Shown: positions 1-6,668, counted from the first letter of the stretch. The stretch is 11,985 nt of DNA from Lachnospiraceae bacterium (GCA_009774615.1 VSOC01000114.1:1-11985); one strand, 5' to 3'. Made by a program: numbers and translations. Notes: generated by a model not told the origin, from the letters alone.

Positions 1-163
1 TCAGCAGGAGTACGCCGCTGCTTTTCAGCGACATCAAATACATCTTGAGCAGGAGATTGGAGTACAGAAGGCCGTCCCGCATACTCTCCAGGATGACCAT
101 GGTTTCGCTGTTATAAAAATTCTCTTTTAGCTTGAGGTAATAAAATCGTCGGTTCTCTGTCAT
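1..163 (-). CDS. Phage replisome organizer N-terminal domain protein (5' part only, runs off left edge)
   Basis: Only the first 54 codons are inside the window. The protein begins MTENRRFYYLKLKENFYNS and continues with a segment containing ILESMRDGLLYSNLLLKMYL. This matches the start of phage replisome-organizer N-terminal domains, a winged-helix DnaD-like fold that acts in replication initiation of phages and of Clostridial integrative elements. The start is supported by AAAGGAG seven bases upstream of ATG, and the ATG overlaps the stop codon of a 22-aa ORF (ATGA), so translation is probably coupled. In relatives this domain is usually fused to a C-terminal DUF6017 region; a separate DUF6017 remnant lies upstream at 931-1294, so the window holds parts of two such genes. 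The family call is from recalled sequence pattern; completeness beyond the edge is unknown. Confidence 0.75.
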   Translation of the reverse strand, partial: MTENRRFYYLKLKENFYNSETMVILESMRDGLLYSNLLLKMYLMSLKSSGVLLL

Positions 164-228
164 TTAGTTGCTCCTTTTGTTCTGAATAGCTCCGCTGTTG
201 CCTTTTTCTGAAATTCTCTTTTTTTCAT
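160..228 (-). CDS. 22-aa leader-like ORF coupled to the replisome organizer
   Basis: A short ORF encodes MKKREFQKKATAELFRTKGA plus two residues. It has a strong ribosome binding site (GGAGGATGTA before ATG), and its TGA overlaps the ATG of the downstream replisome-organizer gene in an ATGA arrangement. The peptide is basic (many Lys/Arg) with no membrane segment. I do not recognise a family. The good Shine-Dalgarno sequence and the stop/start overlap suggest that it is translated and hands ribosomes to the next gene. It could equally be only a translation-coupling device with no function for the peptide itself. Confidence 0.45.
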   Translation of the reverse strand: MKKREFQKKATAELFRTKGATK

Positions 229-243
229 TACATCCTCCATCCT

Positions 244-268
244 GCTTTTGGACAAAAAGTCCAAAAGC
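244..268. other. Perfect 10-bp stem hairpin between replication genes
   Basis: GCTTTTGGAC and GTCCAAAAGC are separated by a 5-nt A-rich loop, giving a perfect 10-bp stem. It starts inside the stop codon of the 220-aa gene at 268-930 (minus strand). No U-tract follows on the minus strand, so it is a poor intrinsic terminator in that direction. It may instead protect or process mRNA, or attenuate transcription into the 22-aa ORF and the replisome organizer. Confidence 0.5.
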
Positions 269-930
269 TATTTATTCTCTTTTAAACAGTAAATCGTGCA
301 GAGGTCAGCATATAACACGCCTTCCCCGCATTTTATCATGTCAAACAAAAGGCACTGGAACAGCACGTCACGCACACCCTCAAGGCTTGCAATTCCCTGT
401 TCTTTTTCTGAAAAGCCTGTGCCGGGAATATCCATATCCACCGATGCCGCCCGCCTTGCCGAGATACAGTGCGTGTAAAGTCCGAGGATATATTTATCCG
501 ACATAGGGAAGGCAAATGTTTCCCGCCCGTCATATGTCACCCTGTATTTATCCTGTTCCCCTTCCGGCAGTTCAAAGAAGCACTGCACTGTTTCCAGATA
601 AGTATGCCCGTCAAAATCCGGCTTTATTTTCTTTCCGTATTTGCGGATTGCGGAAAAGAGGGTATTCCGGTCAATAAAGGAACGGGTACGCTTAAAAGCC
701 GGTTTCCTGCCTTTGATGTCCATGTAAACATTATTCCCTGTCCCTTTCCCGGCAAACCTGCCATAATCGCCTGTCCGAAGCAGATAGGACAGCACCTCCA
801 GCAGCTTTTCCCCTGACGCAATCTCCTGATAAGGGGAACTGCCAAATTCTATCCTCACAAACCTTAACGGGCAGCTCCCCTTTGCAATCTCCCGTTCCAT
901 TACCCGGTCAATATCCCTCATGGATTCCAT
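268..930 (-). CDS. Hypothetical protein of the element's replication region (220 aa)
   Basis: I do not recognise a named domain. The 220-aa protein is soluble-looking with no signal peptide or membrane helix. It has a Gly/Lys-rich stretch (GRFAGKGTGNNVYMDIKGRK, about residues 57-76), a basic middle part and a Cys-containing C-terminus. The start is well supported: GGAAGGAGAT lies about 8 nt upstream and ATG directly follows the TAA stop of the DUF6017 remnant (TAAATG), so it was translationally coupled to that replication protein. This suggests a role in replication or maintenance of the element, but that rests only on position. With the upstream gene truncated by the RIT element, its native promoter is probably gone and any expression would have to come from the RIT side. 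Confidence 0.7.
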   Translation of the reverse strand: MESMRDIDRVMEREIAKGSCPLRFVRIEFGSSPYQEIASGEKLLEVLSYLLRTGDYGRFAGKGTGNNVYMDIKGRKPAFKRTRSFIDRNTLFSAIRKYGKKIKPDFDGHTYLETVQCFFELPEGEQDKYRVTYDGRETFAFPMSDKYILGLYTHCISARRAASVDMDIPGTGFSEKEQGIASLEGVRDVLFQCLLFDMIKCGEGVLYADLCTIYCLKENK

Positions 931-1294
931 TTATCCATCTCCTTCCGCTTTGGGCTGGAGCATCCCTTTTTCTTCCCAACCGCCGCCATACATATCATGC
1001 TGCACCAACTGCTGGTAATAGTGGTTCATGGTGTTAGGCGCATTGTAGAGGGCAGTCACCATGTACGCCCTGATGTTGGCTATCTTGGTTGTGGTTTCCC
1101 TCATGCACCCGATAACATACTCCAAATGGGAGCTGTTCAGCTTTAAAAACTTTGATTTTACAAGCTCATAAGGGTAATCTTCCCCGTTGACCTTTACCGT
1201 CTTACGCTTCACGCACACAATTTCGCAGATAACCTCATACAGCTCCTTATCCTGCTAGTCCCCATATTTCATGTGATGCTCGTATTCGATATTT
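931..1294 (-). pseudogene. DUF6017-type replication protein, 5'-truncated C-terminal remnant with an in-frame stop
   Basis: Reading the minus strand from the RIT edge gives NIEYEHHMKYGD, then a TAG, then QDKELYEVICEIVCVKRK, followed by YPYELVKSKFLKLNSSHLEY and a segment with TTTKIANIRAYMVTALYNAP. This is the conserved C-terminal part of DUF6017 proteins, which form the tail of replisome-organizer proteins in Clostridial mobile elements. The TAG (1256-1258) falls where relatives plausibly carry TGG or another sense codon, inferred from the unbroken frame on both sides. The 5' part of the gene is cut off exactly at the outer end of the RIT inverted repeat and is not present beyond the other end. 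An internal GTG at 1218 opens a 95-aa frame, but with no N-terminal domain this is unlikely to make a working protein. Its stop codon abuts the start of the next gene. Confidence 0.75.
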
Positions 1295-1326
1295 CCTTTC
1301 TTATGTAAAGATTTACATAAGAAAGG
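1295..1326. repeat. Perfect 32-bp palindrome at left RIT end (putative recombination core)
   Basis: Fifteen-base arms (CCTTTCTTATGTAAA and its exact reverse complement) surround a central GA. The inner 20 bases read TTATGTAAAGATTTACATAA. Two inverted recombinase arms around a short centre is how core sites of tyrosine recombinases are built. The same sequence recurs in direct orientation at 4762-4793. Confidence 0.8.
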
Positions 1327-1413
1327 TTAAGTAAAGAAATCCGTTATGTAAAGAAATGCCCGCCGAGGCCTGAAATGCAGCAGCTCCGGCATGGATTTCT
1401 TTACATAATAATC
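1295..1413. repeat. Left terminal inverted repeat of the RIT element
   Basis: The 119-bp repeat pairs with 4675-4793 in inverted orientation at 107 of 119 positions by eye. It contains an outer 32-bp palindrome and three further copies of the 14-mer TTATGTAAAGAAAT or a one-mismatch variant: 1327-1340 (TTAAGTAAAGAAAT), 1344-1357, and an inverted copy at 1395-1408. These are probably recombinase binding sites. The mismatches cluster in the non-repeat stretch 1361-1394, which suggests that the 14-mers, not the DNA between them, are under selection. Confidence 0.9.
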
Positions 1414-2434
1414 AATGCTTATTAAATGATTTAAGCCAGGATTTCAAGTCATCATCGCTGTCCCACTTAGCATCTTCGTGAGGAACAATCTCCCTGCTTG
1501 CTGCTTCAATGGCTTCACGCTTGAGCTTTGCATCCGTTTTGGCATAAATCTCTGTGGTTTTGACGCTTACATGGCCGAGCAGATCCCTTATGTAGATCAG
1601 ATCGACACCAGAATCCACAAGTTCCATGGCGGCAGTATGCCGCATTTTGTGTGGGCTGAGGCTGTCCGGGATCAGGTCCGGCGAACTTTCACGGGCCATG
1701 GCGCCATATTTTTTGATGATGTAATTCACACCCTGACGGGTGAACTGCCTGCCCATGTGGTTTATAAAAAGCCATTCATCCAGCTTTTCCGGTGACTGGT
1801 AGCCCATCATTTTCAAATAGTCCTGTATGATGGGGATGGAATCCTTCATTAGGGGAACGTAACGGCTCTTTTTCCCTTTGCCATGTACCAGGAGCGTATG
1901 CGGTTCATGGAGTGATAAATCCTTTACCCGGATGCCGGTCAGTTCACTGACGCGGATGCCGGTGGAATACAGGAGCATCAGCATGACATAGTCACGCAGG
2001 CCGTCTGCTTTTCGTGTATCCACTTGGTCCATTAATGCAGAAACGCCATCTGTTTTCAGATATGATATTTCTTTCTGCGGTGCCTTTTTTACAGGAATCC
2101 CAAGGATTTTCTGGTATTCATTTAGGAATTCCGGCTTTTCATACATCAGGAAACGGATAAAACTGTTTATTGCTGCCTGCCTCTGGTTCCGCGTTGCTAT
2201 GCCACTCTTTCTTTCAGACTGCAGCCAGTCAAGGAAACCGAGAAGGCGTTCGTAAGTCAGGCTTTTTATCGTTATCTGATCTGCAGGGATGCCGAGGATT
2301 TCATTATAGTAATCCAGAAGGTAGATAAACGCATACCGGTAGGAATCGATGGTCTTGGGCGAGCATCCTTTTTTATTTACAAGGAAATCCGTAAGGAACC
2401 GGTTAAGGCAGATGGCAAAATCAGTCTGTTTCAT
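1412..2434 (-). CDS. ritC: Tyrosine recombinase, third gene of the RIT trio
   Basis: The 340-aa protein has an N-terminal SAM-like core-binding domain (about residues 5-115, with CSPKTIDSYRYAFIYLLDYY) and a C-terminal catalytic domain. All expected active-site residues are visible: Arg161 in STGIRVSEL, Lys186 in VHGKGKKSRYVPL, His262 and Arg265 in HKMRHT, His288 in LLGHVS and the nucleophile Tyr297 in TEIYAKTD. It should cut and rejoin DNA through a 3'-phosphotyrosine link at the ends of the element. The start overlaps the second recombinase gene by 14 bases, so translation is coupled. The stop codon lies inside the left inverted repeat. The gene name follows the RIT convention by order of transcription. 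Confidence 0.88.
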   Translation of the reverse strand: MKQTDFAICLNRFLTDFLVNKKGCSPKTIDSYRYAFIYLLDYYNEILGIPADQITIKSLTYERLLGFLDWLQSERKSGIATRNQRQAAINSFIRFLMYEKPEFLNEYQKILGIPVKKAPQKEISYLKTDGVSALMDQVDTRKADGLRDYVMLMLLYSTGIRVSELTGIRVKDLSLHEPHTLLVHGKGKKSRYVPLMKDSIPIIQDYLKMMGYQSPEKLDEWLFINHMGRQFTRQGVNYIIKKYGAMARESSPDLIPDSLSPHKMRHTAAMELVDSGVDLIYIRDLLGHVSVKTTEIYAKTDAKLKREAIEAASREIVPHEDAKWDSDDDLKSWLKSFNKH

Positions 2435-3398
2435 GAAGATCAGCCGCCTTTCCGAACACGCGCTGGAACTTTGCGCTGCACTTTTCCCCGATGTACGGAT
2501 AGAGTTCCATTGTCAGCCGCACATACCGCTCTGTAGCGTAAATCGTCTTATGGCCCAGATAGGTTGAAAGCACGGGGAGCGCCACATACATGTCCATCCC
2601 CTGGTCGACCATCTGTTTGAATGCCCTGACAGCAAATGTGTGTTTCCAGTCATGTATTCTTGGCCCATGTCCCCCTCCGATATACGGGATGCCGGCCTGT
2701 TTCAGGATCATGCGGTGGATATCGTAAAGCCTGTTTTCCTTTCTCCTTATCCCTGCCGCAGATGGAAAAATATAGTCATCATCACTGAAAAGATAAAAGC
2801 ATTTATCTGAAAACTGCTCAAACAGGCTCTTTATTTCCGGACCCAGAACGATATACCGCTCACAGTCGTTTTTCGTTTCCATAAGCCTTATGATCCCGTT
2901 TTCAAGGTCAACATCTTTCTTTTTTATGCCGAGTGTCTCATTAATTCTGGTTCCACAGCAGTACAGGAGCCGGAACAGGACCGGGAACTGGACTGCATCC
3001 ATCCGGCTCCGCCCAGAAGTATAAGTGTCAACGGCATGGAAATACCGGAGGATTTCATCATCCGTATAAATATGGGGCTGGAAATCCGTTGCCCGGAAGA
3101 ATACGTCATGCATAAGGTATACGCCGTATCCTTTTAAGCCAAGATATTTTAGGAAGCACTTGACCTTGTTTACCCTTGCGTAATGGGAAGTGGATGCCTC
3201 TGTCTCCTTTTTTTCAGACCATGCATCCGCATCCTCCTTTGAGAAAGAAACGTCCCGGATACCCCGCCCGGCGCAGAAACGGTCAAACTGCCTGAGGATA
3301 AACGTGAAGCTGGATTCCTTGTATCCGCTTGCGGTTTTGTAATCAAGGTAACGGTTAATCTCTTCTGCAAAGCCGGATATAAATTTTGGTCGGTTCAT
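2421..3398 (-). CDS. ritB: Tyrosine recombinase, second gene of the RIT trio, with Arg-II replaced by Lys
   Basis: The 325-aa protein has a core-binding domain (about residues 8-100) and a catalytic domain. Visible active-site residues are Arg151 (CCGTRINETL), Lys176 (METKND), His249, His283 (YLGHKT) and Tyr292 (ATERYVRL). The box that normally reads HxLRH reads HDWKH here, so the second catalytic arginine is Lys252. The codon is AAA and the frame is open on both sides, so this is not a frameshift artefact. The protein may be catalytically weak and act as a structural or directional partner in the trio, or this may be normal for its subfamily. It overlaps the first gene by the four bases ATGA, which implies translational coupling. 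Confidence 0.85.
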   Translation of the reverse strand: MNRPKFISGFAEEINRYLDYKTASGYKESSFTFILRQFDRFCAGRGIRDVSFSKEDADAWSEKKETEASTSHYARVNKVKCFLKYLGLKGYGVYLMHDVFFRATDFQPHIYTDDEILRYFHAVDTYTSGRSRMDAVQFPVLFRLLYCCGTRINETLGIKKKDVDLENGIIRLMETKNDCERYIVLGPEIKSLFEQFSDKCFYLFSDDDYIFPSAAGIRRKENRLYDIHRMILKQAGIPYIGGGHGPRIHDWKHTFAVRAFKQMVDQGMDMYVALPVLSTYLGHKTIYATERYVRLTMELYPYIGEKCSAKFQRVFGKAADLHETD

Positions 3399-4639
3399 CC
3401 CAGTGTCACCTCCTTATAATGGGAGGTAGCAAGCGCAGGCATAGGCAGCGGGCACAGGGCAAGTTTTCCAATGTCCACCTTGAGGTAAATCTTTGTGGTT
3501 TCCGTCCTCTGGTGCCCAAGCACAGTGCCGATCACCGGCATGGATACGTTATTCTTCAGCATGTTTGACGCAAGGCTGTGCCGCAGTGAGTGCGGACCGT
3601 GTTTTTTCTCTTTCCAGTGGGAGATGCCTGCTTCCCTCATATACCGGCACACAATGGAATGGATGGTCGGCGGCTTCAGCGGTGTCCCGTGTTTTCCAAC
3701 CTCGGCTGAAACGATGACCTCAGGGGCATCTGACTTTGGCCTGCCATGCTTAAGGTAATCAATGATGGCATTGCCAACAGATGAAAGCAGCGGGTATTCA
3801 ACCGGGACATCCGTCTTGTCCTGACGGAACGATATCCGGTTGCTGTCCCAGTCTATCTGGGAGAACCGGAAGCTGACAATGTCTCCGCTGCGCCAGCCAT
3901 ACTCGGCTGCAAGGAGAAGGATCAGGTAGTCGCGTTTGCCAATGGCGGAGGAACGCTCTACCGCAGATAACACCCTGGATATTTCATCCTCCGTGTAAGT
4001 TGTCGGGATTTTACACTGGTCCCTGTACTGGTCTTTCAAAACAAACAGTGCGTAATCCGTATGCGTATATCCATAATCATAAAGGTAATGGAACAGCTGC
4101 CTTAAATGGTTGGCACAGGTATGGCGGGCAGACAATGAATAATCCATTGCCTTAAAAAAGCCCTCAATGGCATCGATATCCAGATCCGGGAATCCAAGGC
4201 TGTGTCCGGTCAGGTACTGGTTAAAATGATATAAGGCTATCTGCCTGCATGCAATCGTTTTCTCTGACCGTCCAATCATGCGTTCGTGCTGAAAAAACTG
4301 GAGAATGAGCTGTCCGGTTTCACCATCATAAGTCCGTTCGACACGGGGTGTCCGAAACTCAAAATCGCCAGCCTGCTGATAAGAGAGCAGCATCCGGACG
4401 GCCCGGAGCCGTTTTTTCTGCCTGGAAGACATGCCCTTAACAATGATATGGGAACCGATTTCCTCATCGCAGTACTTATAGCCAATGTCCTGTCCAAACT
4501 CGGAAACACCCCTATGGGAAAACCATTGTAAAACAGCATCCCACTCTTTTATAAGAATGTCGGCGTGGTGTGCGTGGTATTCCCTGTCATGCAGTTCCTG
4601 TTTGCAAGTGTCAATTAATGTTTTTAAATCTGTAATCAT
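3395..4639 (-). CDS. ritA: Tyrosine recombinase, first gene of the RIT trio
   Basis: The 414-aa protein is the longest of the three. It has an extra N-terminal segment (about residues 1-105, charged, function unknown) before the core-binding domain (about 108-205) and the catalytic domain. Active-site residues are Arg250 (EYGWRSGD), Lys275 (RQDKTDVP), His350 and Arg353 (HSLRHS), His376 (LGHQRT) and Tyr385 (KIYLKVD). A good ribosome binding site (GGAAAGGAGG) lies about 10 nt upstream of ATG. It is the promoter-proximal gene of the operon, and the right inverted repeat lies directly upstream. About 30 residues follow the tyrosine, and the gene ends in a four-base overlap with the next recombinase. 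A RIT-type partner in transposition of the whole element is inferred from the trio layout. Confidence 0.88.
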   Translation of the reverse strand: MITDLKTLIDTCKQELHDREYHAHHADILIKEWDAVLQWFSHRGVSEFGQDIGYKYCDEEIGSHIIVKGMSSRQKKRLRAVRMLLSYQQAGDFEFRTPRVERTYDGETGQLILQFFQHERMIGRSEKTIACRQIALYHFNQYLTGHSLGFPDLDIDAIEGFFKAMDYSLSARHTCANHLRQLFHYLYDYGYTHTDYALFVLKDQYRDQCKIPTTYTEDEISRVLSAVERSSAIGKRDYLILLLAAEYGWRSGDIVSFRFSQIDWDSNRISFRQDKTDVPVEYPLLSSVGNAIIDYLKHGRPKSDAPEVIVSAEVGKHGTPLKPPTIHSIVCRYMREAGISHWKEKKHGPHSLRHSLASNMLKNNVSMPVIGTVLGHQRTETTKIYLKVDIGKLALCPLPMPALATSHYKEVTLG

Positions 4640-4674
4640 AGAACAGATCCTCCTTTCCGTTCCATGATACAGCG

Positions 4675-4793
4675 GATTATTATGTAAAGAAATCTCTGCT
4701 GGAGTTGCTTAATTTTAGGCTTCGTCGGGCATTTCTTTACATAACGGATTTCTTTACTTAACCTTTGTTATGTAAAGATTTACATAAGAAAGG
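4675..4793. repeat. Right terminal inverted repeat of the RIT element
   Basis: This is the partner of 1295-1413 in inverted orientation. The 14-mer TTATGTAAAGAAAT is at 4680-4693, inverted copies are at 4731-4744 and (one mismatch) 4748-4761, and the outer near-palindrome is at 4762-4793. It lies just upstream of the first recombinase gene (start at 4639), so it probably also carries the promoter of the recombinase operon and could give autoregulation through bound recombinase. I see no clean -35/-10 pair. Confidence 0.9.
4762..4793. repeat. 32-bp near-palindrome at right RIT end (putative recombination core)
   Basis: It is identical to 1295-1326 in direct orientation except at position 4767 (G instead of C), including the central GA. 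The palindrome therefore makes the two ends both inverted and direct repeats of each other. A crossover between the direct copies would excise the element and leave one palindrome. Confidence 0.8.
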
Positions 4794-4858
4794 GAAACTT
4801 GAGAAAATCGGCTTGCAGAGGGCATATCCCCCTGACCCCCTTTGCGCTCCAAAATCCG

Positions 4859-4893
4859 GAAATTACCTCTGCGTAATTTCTGAATTTTTACGC
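4859..4893 (+). other. Candidate origin of transfer (oriT) with overlapping inverted repeats
   Basis: Upstream of mobC, GAAATTAC (4859-4866) pairs with GTAATTTC (4873-4880) around a 6-nt loop. GCGTAA (4871-4876) pairs with TTACGC (4888-4893) around 11 nt, so the two hairpins are mutually exclusive. Inverted repeats just ahead of a mobC/relaxase pair are typical of MOBP oriT sites. The nick site is not determined. A ribosome-binding-like or promoter-like sequence TTGAAA follows at 4894, without a convincing -10. The RIT element ends 65 bases upstream and leaves this site intact. Confidence 0.55.
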
Positions 4894-4965
4894 TTGAAAA
4901 ACCTCCCTGCCGGATACAGCATATTGCAAAAAAAATCATTTTTAATGAAAGGAGCTACCCAAACA

Positions 4966-5307
4966 ATGGAGAACCGAGTGCGCCAAAACCGCTTGACCTT
5001 ACGTCTAAGCGATGATGAACTTTACATACTGGAGCAGAAATTCAAAGCCTCCAATATGAAAGACAAATCCTCTTTCCTACGGCACCTGATTATATACGGC
5101 TATGTCTATGACATTGACTATTCAGAGCTTCGGGAATACAATGTTGCGCTTGCCAAAATCGGGAACAACTTAAACCAGATTGCAAAGCGCATGAATGCCA
5201 CAGGTAACGTATACAAAGCCGATGTAAAAGAAGTAAAGGAGCTGATGCAAAAGGTATGGCATACACAAAAATCCATGCTATCACGGCAACCGTCAATAAA
5301 GCAGTAG
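4966..5307 (+). CDS. mobC: MobC-family relaxosome accessory protein
   Basis: The 113-aa protein begins MENRVRQNRLTLRLSDDELY, a ribbon-helix-helix-like start followed by helices (FLRHLIIYGYVYDIDY) and the MobC signature NVALAKIGNNLNQIAKRMNA. MobC proteins bind oriT and help the relaxase to open and nick the DNA. The start chosen has AAAGGAG about 11 nt upstream. A longer in-frame extension reaches back into the RIT inverted repeat but has no matching family sequence, so I rejected it. The gene overlaps the relaxase gene by 52 bases in another frame, the usual arrangement in Tn1549-like and related elements. All family landmarks seem intact, so it is probably functional. Confidence 0.88.
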   Translation: MENRVRQNRLTLRLSDDELYILEQKFKASNMKDKSSFLRHLIIYGYVYDIDYSELREYNVALAKIGNNLNQIAKRMNATGNVYKADVKEVKELMQKVWHTQKSMLSRQPSIKQ

Positions 5308-6656
5308 AGTACATCTGTAACCCCGCCAAAACTGATGAGGGCATACTGATTTCTTCTTATGGTTGCAGCCCTGAAACCGCCGCCTATGATTTCAAATTTG
5401 CGCTGTCAAAAACCAGCCAATCCAGTCCAAACAAAGCCTATCATCTGATACAGTCTTTTCTCCCTGGTGAAGTTTCTTATAAGGAAGCCCACCAGATAGG
5501 CGTGGAGCTTGCCGACAAACTTTTAGAGGGCAAATACTCCTATGTTGTCACCACGCACATTGACAAAGGGCACGTCCATAACCACATCATTTTCTGCGCC
5601 GCTGATAACATAAACCATGAGAAATACCACGACTGTAAAAAGACCTATTACAACATCCGCAATCTGAGCGACACCCTCTGCAGGGAGCATGAATTATCCG
5701 TTATCACTCCGGGAGAAAAGCGGGGCAAAACTTACAAGGAATGGCAGGCTGGCAAAAATGGTTCCGCATGGAAAGAACAGTTAAAATCCGACATTGACGA
5801 AGCAATAAAAAATGCTGAAACTTACGAGGACTGCATTGACCTGATCCGGGCAAAAGGCTACGAAATCAAAGGCGAGGACTTCGGGGAAAAAGCGCATAAA
5901 TTTATCTCATTCCGTCCTCTGGACAGGGAGCGTTTTATCCGTGGCAGCGCAAAGTCTTTAGGTTCGGAGTACACCAAAGAACGGATCAAGGAGCGCATTG
6001 AGGAAAAGGCTCTTGTAAAGGATAAAAAGCGTGTTCCGTTCCCTGTCAGAAAAAAGCCCATTGTCAAAGATTATTCAAGGAAAAATCTCATTGACACCAC
6101 CGAAGAAAAATTCACACAAAGCCCCGGCTTGAAACATTGGGCAGACATCCAAAACCTTAAAATTGCCGCAGCAAGCTACAGTCAGGCAGGCTCCATAACA
6201 GAGCTTGAAAAACAGATCGCCGCCAAGTCCACACTGGCAAAAACCGCCCGTGAGAGCCTTGTGGAAACCGAGCGCCAGCTAAAGGATTTCGGGCAGGTTT
6301 TGAAGTATGCAGAGCAGTATAAAACCAACCATATCTATCATGTGCGCTACCAGAAGTCCAAAGACAAAGACGCTTACCTGCGCCGCCATGAAACAGAGCT
6401 TATTCTTCACGACGGTGCGGAAAATATGCTGAAGCGTTTTGGCATCAATCCAAAGAATATTGATGTTGAAAAACTCCGCAGCGATTACAATGCACTTTAT
6501 TCCAAAAAGCAGACTCTACAGAAAACTTATAAAGCTGCTGAGAAAGAAACCGCCGATCTTAACCGGAAGCTGGATACTCTTAACCAATATCTTGCCCGCA
6601 ATCCTGGACAGCAGGTTGTTGACAAAAAAATTGATAAAGACACGCAATCTCTCTAA
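5256..6656 (+). CDS. MOBP-type relaxase (MobA/VirD2-like)
   Basis: The 466-aa protein has the relaxase domain at the N-terminus. The likely nucleophile is Tyr19 (AVEYICNPAKT), and the metal-binding motif HIDKGHVHNH spans residues 101-110, with His106, His108 and His110 intact. It nicks oriT, attaches to the 5' end and pilots the strand into a recipient. The C-terminal half is Lys/Glu-rich and predicted helical/coiled coil (about residues 310-450), as in relatives. The length is normal for Tn1549-like relaxases and the end (KKIDKDTQSL) looks natural. The start lies within mobC; overlap is usual in this family. Transfer would need a conjugation machine supplied elsewhere, since none is inside the window. 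A strong hairpin follows the stop. Confidence 0.92.
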   Translation: MAYTKIHAITATVNKAVEYICNPAKTDEGILISSYGCSPETAAYDFKFALSKTSQSSPNKAYHLIQSFLPGEVSYKEAHQIGVELADKLLEGKYSYVVTTHIDKGHVHNHIIFCAADNINHEKYHDCKKTYYNIRNLSDTLCREHELSVITPGEKRGKTYKEWQAGKNGSAWKEQLKSDIDEAIKNAETYEDCIDLIRAKGYEIKGEDFGEKAHKFISFRPLDRERFIRGSAKSLGSEYTKERIKERIEEKALVKDKKRVPFPVRKKPIVKDYSRKNLIDTTEEKFTQSPGLKHWADIQNLKIAAASYSQAGSITELEKQIAAKSTLAKTARESLVETERQLKDFGQVLKYAEQYKTNHIYHVRYQKSKDKDAYLRRHETELILHDGAENMLKRFGINPKNIDVEKLRSDYNALYSKKQTLQKTYKAAEKETADLNRKLDTLNQYLARNPGQQVVDKKIDKDTQSL

Positions 6657-6668
6657 ATTCGACATTAA

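Larger units (their letters stand above)
1295..4793 (-). mobile_element. Recombinase-in-trio (RIT) element, 3.5 kb
   Basis: Three adjacent tyrosine-recombinase genes on one strand, overlapping by 4 and 14 bases, fill the element almost completely. They are enclosed by 119-bp imperfect terminal inverted repeats (1295-1413 and 4675-4793; 12 mismatches, no gaps). This is the defining layout of RIT elements, a class described from bacterial genomes in which three tyrosine recombinases act without other cargo. The inner end of the left repeat reaches into the stop codon of the last recombinase, so there is no spare DNA. All three reading frames are open, so the element may be active. It lies between a truncated replication gene and a mobilization module. 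No simple target duplication is visible outside the repeats, but the 32-bp terminal palindromes also read as direct repeats (31/32). Confidence 0.88.

Noticed and set aside
469..816. 115-aa plus-strand ORF
   Set aside because: It is antisense to the 220-aa gene, which has a strong ribosome binding site and stop/start coupling.
1295..1413. CRISPR-like repeats
   Set aside because: The repeated 14-mers are irregularly spaced, occur in both orientations and belong to transposon ends; there are no spacers or cas genes.
3493..3758. Plus-strand ORFs inside the first recombinase gene
   Set aside because: They are antisense shadows of the catalytic domain of a clearly real recombinase, with no independent support.
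1295..4793. Tn554-type transposon
   Set aside because: Tn554 has two tyrosine recombinases plus a small TnpC and no long inverted repeats; here there are three full-length recombinases and 119-bp inverted repeats, which fits a RIT element better.
4765..4965. N-terminal extension of MobC into the RIT inverted repeat
   Set aside because: The extension has no MobC-like sequence, its start lies inside the mobile element, and an internal ATG at 4966 has a good ribosome binding site.
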